In this document: one piece after another, positions 58,601-64,000 of the stretch | Position numbering within the stretch: the stretch's first letter is position 1 | How the letters are laid out: each line of letters starts with the position of its first letter | From: Mesorhabditis belari | Lineage: Eukaryota > Nematoda > Chromadorea > Rhabditida > Rhabditidae | Direction of reading: 5' to 3' | DNA: 64,000 bases | Assembly: GCA_958450365.1 (NCBI GenBank) | Contig: CAUEEP010000743.1 | Span: forward strand, 6,857,501 to 6,921,500 | The notes under the pieces: model-generated | The model's input: only the letters and a program-made list of their open reading frames with translations | The model's database searches: none | Told to the model about the DNA's origin: nothing | Position numbers and translations under genes: made by a program

Positions 58601-61167
58601 ACTTAAATACGAAATATTATTTCTAATTTTTTATAGATTCCTTCGCACAGCTGATTTTGAGCTTTATAAAAACGATGATGTGACAATCGATGTTTCGAGT
58701 GTTGATGAATGCGTTGACGCTTGCACAAATAATGAGGCAAACTCAATTCCATCGAAAAACTCATTGCTTATACTCAAATTTAGGTTAATGAACAACCGCT
58801 GGATTGTAAATCTTTTGATTATACAGAAGGGCATTGTTCATTGACTGTTGAGGTGATTGTAATTTGATGATAATTATGATAATGATGATGATGATTGATG
58901 ATAATTATGAATAGAATACAAGAGCAGAGCGGGATTTGAAACGATTCGTTTTTTTTACGCTTCTTTTAGGCAGCTGTTCCCCTTGGCACTGGTCAATTGA
59001 AACAAAATCGTAAATCGGAATATTACGAAAAAATTTGCATTGATGAGGAATTGGCTGAGTGAGTTGAAAATGCTCAAAAGCTCAAATAAAAGTCAAAAGC
59101 TTTCTAGAGGTTGCCCGAAAGTTTTCGCGAGATACCCGCAAATGATACTCGTCGGCTTCGCGGAATCGGGTATTGGCCTATTGGATTTCATTAGATATTA
59201 GAAAGTATTAGAAAGTATTAGAAAGTTAAGCCTAATAGTTGGCCTGTGCCTTTCTGTTAATGCCCTTCTCTTTCTGTTAATGCCCTTCTATTTCTGTTCT
59301 GTTTAAAGAGTTGTTCATACGTTGGCTACACTTTTATCTCCTTGTAAAGTTTCGTTTTGTATACTTGCTTCCAATTTCAGTCACTGATGCCCCATCGTTC
59401 GAAGAGTGTTTCCACAATTGCCTCAACTCGTTCACACTTTACGGTTTCAATTGTACCAGTGGGATGTATTATTTTGAGGTTAATTTTTGTGAAAGAATTT
59501 TTCTTTTTAAACAAAACTTTTAAAATAGCTTAATTAATTTAAGAATATTTAGGAAAATCAGTTGAATTGTATTCTGAACACAGAGGATCGCCATTCACAG
59601 GTAAACTTTGGTAACTATGGTAACTATGATAACTTTGATAACTTTGATAACTATGGTAACTTTGGTAACTTTGTAAACTTTGGTAGCTTTGTAAACTTTG
59701 ATAACTTTGATAACTTTGGTAACTTTGTAAACTTTGGTAGCTTTGTAAACTTTGATAACTTTGATAACTTCTTTCAAATGTCCCACTTAAGATTAGTTTA
59801 TTTTACTCAAGATATAAGTTATCAAACAAGAATTGAATTGCATTTTCAGGCTGATTTATTTGCTGAAGAGAACACAGACATTGTTGACTATTTTGAAGTG
59901 GGATGTCAGAAAAGACCAACAAGGCCACGGGCTTTCGGTTTAAAAACAGCAAAAAGAGGTGAACTTTTGAATTGAACTTTGAGGACAATTTAGCAAAGAA
60001 CAAATAGCTATTTTTAAGTAAGATTTTACAATTCTATTAACAATTTATATAGATGATCCAACAAAAAGCGAGAAGCTGGTAACCGCCGAGGAGACGGCCA
60101 CTGAATGGAGTGAATGTGCGGATGGAGTGCAGCATAGGTAACAGAATGGAAAAATGACGTCTTCAAATAAACCAGAACTCGAATTTGAGAGAAATTTTAA
60201 TATAATAACTGATAAACATTGCAGACGACGTGATTGCGCTGACAAGTCGTTGCCGTGTGGCCTCGAGTCACGACCTTGCTCAACTACTGGAGCTCTTGGT
60301 ATTTGATTTGAATCATTTCAAAATCAGACATTCAAAAACAACACCGTATTTTCTCTAGTGCACCCGGCCAAGCTGAGTTTTTGACTATTTTACGGTTTCA
60401 AAGCTCTCACAGAAGCACAACTCTCTAATCCCCCACAAGATCTCATCGTTAGCTACATTTTCCGACCCCACATCGATAGGTTCTGATAAGTGGTTCTCGA
60501 GATTTCGAAGAATTTAGGCAACGCTCTGGGTGCACCACTATTAAGGGATACACTAAAACACTTTACTTAAGATTTTACAGAAACAGGTGGCCTAGAAGAG
60601 CTCGAACCGTTCACGGTAATGGATCGTGGGGGCTACGCGCGCACCACCACTCAACCACTCACCACAACTAGCCATCGTTTGAAAAAAAACAGAAAAAGTT
60701 ATTAAAGCTTTGCAATATTACAATAAACAGTTGATTTAGATTCAATGAATATGGAGAAGTTGAAAAGTGCCATCAAAAAATTGAAATGTCCGGTCAACGT
60801 TTGCTGCAAAGTTTTCGACTCTTGTCAGGTGAAAGAATCGAAATTGAACTAGAATTACTAGAATTGGATTATTAGAATTGAATTACTAGAGTTGGATTAC
60901 TAGAATTGGATTACTAGAATTGGATTATTAGAATTGAATTACTAGAATTGGATTATTAGAATTGGACTACTAGAATTGGATTACTAGAATTGGATTACTA
61001 GAATTGAATTACTAGAGTTGGATTACTAGAATTGGATTACTAGAATTGAATTACTAGAATTGGATTACTAGAATTGAATTTTCAATCGCTTAATCAAAAC
61101 TTTACAGCTTGGTTTGATGCGGAACAGTCGAAAGCGCAAAGTCGAATGGTGTCGGCATCCGTGTTGA
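55611..61167 (+). CDS. secreted multi-PAN/apple-domain protein
   Basis: Exons: 55611-55690, 55740-55790, 55835-55955, 56007-56060, 56103-56175, 57215-57278, 57317-57413, 57462-57505, 57545-57596, 57784-57871, 57935-58013, 58033-58244, 58494-58596, 58637-58736, 58784-58852, 58970-59058, 59108-59169, 59381-59478, 59553-59600, 59850-59958, 60053-60137, 60740-60828, 61108-61167. The product is about 641 aa: signal peptide (about 1-15), a charged then Gly/Tyr/Pro-rich linker, PAN 1 (about 128-205, DPCFRRYANAIIV ... CRSFVYDN), a Ser/Thr-rich linker, PAN 2 (about 366-455, ECVDACTNNE ... LDCKSFDY), PAN 3 (about 460-550, GCPKVFARYPQMILVGFAES), and a C-terminal Cys-rich, thrombospondin-like end (TEWSECADGVQHR ...). 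PAN modules bind proteins or sugars outside the cell; several nematode PAN proteins belong to cuticle or apical matrix, which is only a suggestion here. The intron after exon 14 is GC-AG. Exon 22 seems to carry one extra A near 60770. Intron 5 holds a mariner. Confidence 0.8.
56221..57112 (-). mobile_element. decayed mariner in intron 5 of the PAN gene
   Basis: Ends TTGGGTTGGTGAATTGAAAA and complement, TA-flanked. The minus strand encodes HDNACPHVAKLTRS, HSPYSPDLAPFDYYLF and NELAGEHFDSEEAVKNWL, i.e. the central and last Asp regions of a DDD mariner transposase, then a stop and the C-terminal piece. It is the same family, in opposite orientation, as 12587-13340, and both share an internal foldback block. 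Confidence 0.85.
58310..58455. repeat. CTTGTACAGCTTGACAG satellite in PAN gene intron
   Basis: 9- and 21-bp units of AGCTTGTAC/AGCTTGACAGCTTG fill the intron between exons 12 and 13. It is open in frame on the plus strand, but the flanking splice sites and phase exclude it neatly. Confidence 0.75.
59603..59775. repeat. AACTTTGATAACTTTGG satellite in PAN gene intron
   Basis: 9-bp units (AACTTTGAT, AACTTTGGT, AACTATGGT) follow the exon 19 donor directly. Confidence 0.8.
60224..60560. mobile_element. MITE family 'TACCGTATTTTCTCT' related block in PAN gene intron 21
   Basis: Contains the GACAAGTCGTTGCCGTGTGG block, the ACCGTATTTTCTCTAGTGCA end and the TAGCTACATTTTCCGACCCC interior, as in the receptor introns. 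The outer boundaries are not clear. Confidence 0.65.
60596..60673 (-). pseudogene. tRNA-like relic in PAN gene intron 21
   Basis: On the minus strand, box A-like GTGGTTGAGTGGTGG and box B-like CGGTTCGAGCTC are about 45 bases apart. The stems are incomplete. Confidence 0.4.
60848..61078. repeat. 14-bp AGAATTGGATTACT satellite in PAN gene intron 22
   Basis: About 16 units alternating AGAATTGGATTACT and AGAATTGAATTACT lie between exons 22 and 23. Confidence 0.8.
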
Positions 61168-61281
61168 TGTGGCTTTTGGATCTCTTTCCTTTTCGCTTTT
61201 CGTTTCTCAAATTATTCCTTCAAAACCCTCATCCACAAAGGAAAACTCAGGGTTTCTCTAGTGTTTCTCTTTTTTTTCCAA

Positions 61282-61287
61282 AATAAA
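61282..61287 (+). terminator. candidate poly(A) signal of the PAN-domain gene
   Basis: AATAAA lies 115 bases after the proposed TGA stop at 61165-61167. No nearer canonical hexamer is seen. It also lies just before the stop of the alternative frame discussed for exon 22, so it does not settle the frame. Confidence 0.4.
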
Positions 61288-63152
61288 GTTCAAATGTTTT
61301 AAAGCTCCACGATCATTAAAGCTCTCTGGCTAGACACAGCTTGTCCGAAGACAGTCTGACAGTCTAGAATCACAGTCTGAGAGTCTAGAATCACAGTCTC
61401 ACAGTCTATAATCACAGTCTGACAGTCTAGAATCACAGTCGAAAAATTATTGCAATCAAATTTTGAGGTAACAATTTTGTGCATTAAAATTAAGTAAATT
61501 AATAAGCTTATTACCCAAAATATTAAGCAATATATTAATAAATTTTATGCTTTAAATTTACCCCAACTGGACTTCACACATTTATTTAATCGTTTCAGAA
61601 AGGCTAACGTTTGATTTCAGCCTTCATTGACATTGACATTGACTTTATTGACATTCCTTCATTGACAAGCGAACTTTAAACTCAAATATCTCAGCACTCA
61701 GTTGTCCGATTGAAATAGTTTTGGTATCATTAGATTTGTCATTTCTTCTTCTGTCGATTGATAAAAAAATTGTTTCAATTGGAGCAATGTGAGAGAAATA
61801 ATAAGCACTAATAGTTGTTGCAATGACTTTTTGGACACTCTGTAGAACATGATAAAACTGAAACAGTTTACTCTTACGAAAATCTCTCGAAATCTTGTAG
61901 ATTTTTCGTGTGATTTTCGATACTTGCCTACTCAACAAAAGATAGATAGATTTTCCTGAAATTTCACTCCAATTTTGGAAAGAAAAATGGACGAAGAAAC
62001 GAGAGAAAAGGACAACGATAAAGATCTCGGAAATCTCGGAAAAGAAAATACTAAACTAATGAAATCTCAGATATTTTTAGATACAAATTTAGAATTTAAT
62101 GATAGTCATTTTGATCTAAAGAGAAAAACTCTAGAAATGAGTTGATCAAATTTCTTTTTTCTTTTCTTGATAGCTCATAAAATCATCTCTGGCATCTTCT
62201 GGCTCTGACAGATGCTCTCATCTTCTCTTGAAAGCTTTGCATAAGAGATTTGATATAACAAACATAAGAAGAGAAAACTGAAGAAGAAAATCCGGACAAC
62301 TAAGTAAAGAAAAGGAAACTAATGACATCTCAGATATTTTTAAATACAAATTTACGATTTAATGATAGTCTAAAGAGAAAAACTCTAGAAATGAGTTGAT
62401 CAAATTTCTTTTTACTTTTCTTGATAGCTCGTAAAATCATCTCTGGCATCTTCTGGCTCTGACAGATGCTCTTATCTTCTCTTGAAAGCTTTGCATAAGA
62501 GATTTGATATAACAAACGTAAGAAGAGAAAACTGAAGAAGAAAATCCGGACAACTAAGTAAAGAAAAGGAAAAAGAAAAAGAAAAAAAAAGTGTTCGTTT
62601 CGAGTTAAAAAGAGAGTGACCATTCAAGGATGAGAGAGAGAGAAAACTCACGCAAAAAGGTGGGAGATGGTCAGTATCCCTGTGCTCTCGATCTCATTTC
62701 AATCCCCATCTTCATCCTGGCTTTCACCCCAACCATGTTTTTTTTTACAGGTACATGCAAGATTTGTGCGAGAGAAAGGGGGAAAAGTTGGTGGACACAA
62801 GTGGCAAGCTTTGCTCCTCTTGATCATCTTTCTCAACTCTTTCAATCCGATCCACGATCCGATCCACCCCTTCCACTCAACCAAAATATTACTTGAGTGT
62901 CCCCTTCTCTTTTTTTTTTTATTGAAAACAATCTTGCTCAGTCCGATTTCTCGGCTTTACCGTGTGACCGCCTATATAATTGCTTTCTCTACAAATTCAT
63001 TATTTGTTTCACTAGAAAGTTAACTGTTTCTTTGACATTATTTGATGGAAACTTTTCTTTAACTTTTCTTTTCTTTAACTTACATATCTTTAATACTTAT
63101 TTATCATTAATAAAGTCAAAGTATCTATAAAACTTTGAGGAAAACATTTGGA
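61288..63152. other. intergenic region right of the PAN gene
   Basis: Contains ACAGTCTAGAATCACAGTCT units (61345-61440), a segment open on the minus strand at 61645-61938 without recognisable domains, and a 260-bp tandem duplication (62055-62316 and 62319-62575). Region 62600-62900 has scattered open frames of low conviction. No gene supported. Confidence 0.5.
62055..62575. repeat. 260-bp tandem duplication
   Basis: Two copies starting near AATGAAATCTCAGATATTTT (62055) and AATGACATCTCAGATATTTT (62319) are nearly identical through GAAAATCCGGACAACTAAGT. The second copy lacks about 11 bp near TTTTGATC, so the duplication is recent. Confidence 0.8.
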
Positions 63153-63599
63153 ATGCGGTGGCTCTTCGCGATGTTCATGCTTTGCCTCTTCATTGGAGTC
63201 GTGTTGCCGATTAATCGGACTCCAAATAGAAGGTTGTTTTTCAAATTAAGACTTTCAATTTCTATAGAAGATTATGTAGAAGATTATATAGAAGACTATA
63301 TAGAAGACTATATAGAAGACTATATAGAAGATTATATAGAAGATTATATAGAAGATTATATAGAAGATTATATAGAAGACTATATTGAAGACTATATAGA
63401 AGATTATATAGAAGATTATATAGAAGATTATATAGAAGATTATATAGAAGACTATATTGAAGACTATATAGAAGACTATATAGAAGATTATATAGAAGAT
63501 TATATAGAAGATTATATAGAAGATTATATAGAAGACTATATTGAAGACTATATAGAAGACTACATAGAAGACTATATAGAAGACTATATATTAGGTTGA
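63153..63599 (+). CDS. signal-peptide exon followed by an open (IEDY)n array
   Basis: ATG at 63153 starts a strong signal peptide (MRWLFAMFMLCLFIGVVLP) followed by INRTPNRR. At 63231-63233 the sequence AGAAG/GTTG could be a splice donor, making 63153-63232 the first coding exon of a gene that continues past the right edge. Without splicing, the frame stays open for 148 codons: after a short linker come 27 four-residue units (63264-63587, mostly IEDY, once VEDY), then ILG and a TGA that belongs to an inserted mariner-type element. The alternatives are a secreted acidic repeat protein cut short by the insertion, or an intronic 12-bp satellite that happens to be open. The signal-peptide exon is well supported; the repeat as protein is uncertain. 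Confidence 0.5.
   Translation: MRWLFAMFMLCLFIGVVLPINRTPNRRLFFKLRLSISIEDYVEDYIEDYIEDYIEDYIEDYIEDYIEDYIEDYIEDYIEDYIEDYIEDYIEDYIEDYIEDYIEDYIEDYIEDYIEDYIEDYIEDYIEDYIEDYIEDYIEDYIEDYILG
63264..63587 (+). repeat. 12-bp array encoding (IEDY)27
   Basis: Twenty-seven units of ATAGAAGATTAT. Variants are GAC for GAT, ATT for ATA, TAC for TAT and one GTA for ATA. It directly abuts the mariner-type element at 63594. Confidence 0.9.
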
Positions 63600-64000
63600 T
63601 GCAAAAGTCTTTTTCATTTTTTTCGTACTTCCGTTAAAAAGTAACAAATGCACCAATTGAACAACGGTTTATTGCATTCGAAAGGCCAATTATTTTTCTG
63701 CAAAATGACATTAAAACGAGTTTAAAATGTCTTATGTCTAGATTTTTTTGAGAGCCTGAAGTCGGGTAGTCAAAAAAGGCGACGGCTCGATGATGCATTT
63801 TAGACGCTTTAGCTAAGGAAACCAATCTTGATGTTAATAAATAAAAGATAGAGCACAAAAAGTTAGATATATTTTTCAGATTTTCAGAGAAATTGATTCA
63901 GCCAATTTCTTTATAGAGGTTTTTATAGATTTTTATGAAAAACCCGTTTTCACTCTCGAATTTGCTTGAAAGTGAACCCAAATTGACTTAAAAAGATGGG
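63594..64000. mobile_element. mariner-type MITE, left part (runs off the window)
   Basis: Starts GGTTGATGCAAAAGTC next to TA inside the 12-bp array and matches the family at 37290-37805 through TTCGTACTTCCGTTAAAAAG. The right end is outside the window. Confidence 0.75.

Noticed and set aside
61645..61938. 97-codon minus-strand frame
   Set aside because: No recognisable domain, no splice partner and flanked by low-complexity DNA; likely chance or an old element.

Overview
This 64 kb window looks like nuclear DNA from a free-living or parasitic nematode. The reasons are: AT-rich sequence with many introns of about 45-60 bp, acceptor-like AGs a few bases upstream of start codons (as expected for spliced-leader trans-splicing), and nematode-type gene families. 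I cannot name the species. No prokaryotic, viral or CRISPR feature is visible. The density of mobile elements and short tandem repeats is high, and almost all of it sits in introns.

Layout. (1) Positions 33-32315, minus strand: one gene, an unc-79 orthologue (accessory subunit of the NALCN/NCA sodium leak channel). I resolved 54 exons by reading frame, intron phase and remembered similarity to animal UNC79. About 6.3 kb of coding sequence is spread over 32 kb, and the last exon(s) lie beyond the left edge. Its introns carry hAT-like, mariner, piggyBac and other foldback elements and many private satellites. (2) 36965-40063, minus: a complete 12-exon annexin of 317 aa in which three of four calcium sites look degraded. 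(3) 46426-54828, plus: a complete 19-exon nicotinic-type Cys-loop receptor alpha subunit of 619 aa. (4) 48219-49653, minus: a seven-exon secreted Cys-rich/FN3-like/Thr-rich protein nested in intron 2 of that receptor. (5) 55611-61167, plus: a secreted multi-PAN-domain protein of 23 exons with a probable 1-bp frameshift near its 3' end. (6) 63153 to the right edge, plus: a signal-peptide exon running into an acidic (IEDY)n array.

The intergenic stretches (32.4-37.0, 40.1-46.4, 54.8-55.6 and 61.2-63.1 kb) hold a Tc3-like element, a 3 kb nested foldback with tRNA-like segments, tandem repeats and nothing I can defend as a gene, apart from one doubtful start exon near 45.1 kb.

Function. UNC-79 and the receptor are both neuronal membrane-excitability proteins. 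The annexin, the nested FN3-like protein and the PAN protein have no visible functional link to them, and nothing suggests an operon. The most interesting observations concern gene structure: exon edges copied into introns (including a decoy vicinal-cysteine exon in the receptor gene), a preference for TAG over CAG splice acceptors, a GC-AG intron, intron-specific satellites of about 10-12 bp, and an (IEDY)n array whose unit-to-unit changes are nearly all synonymous.
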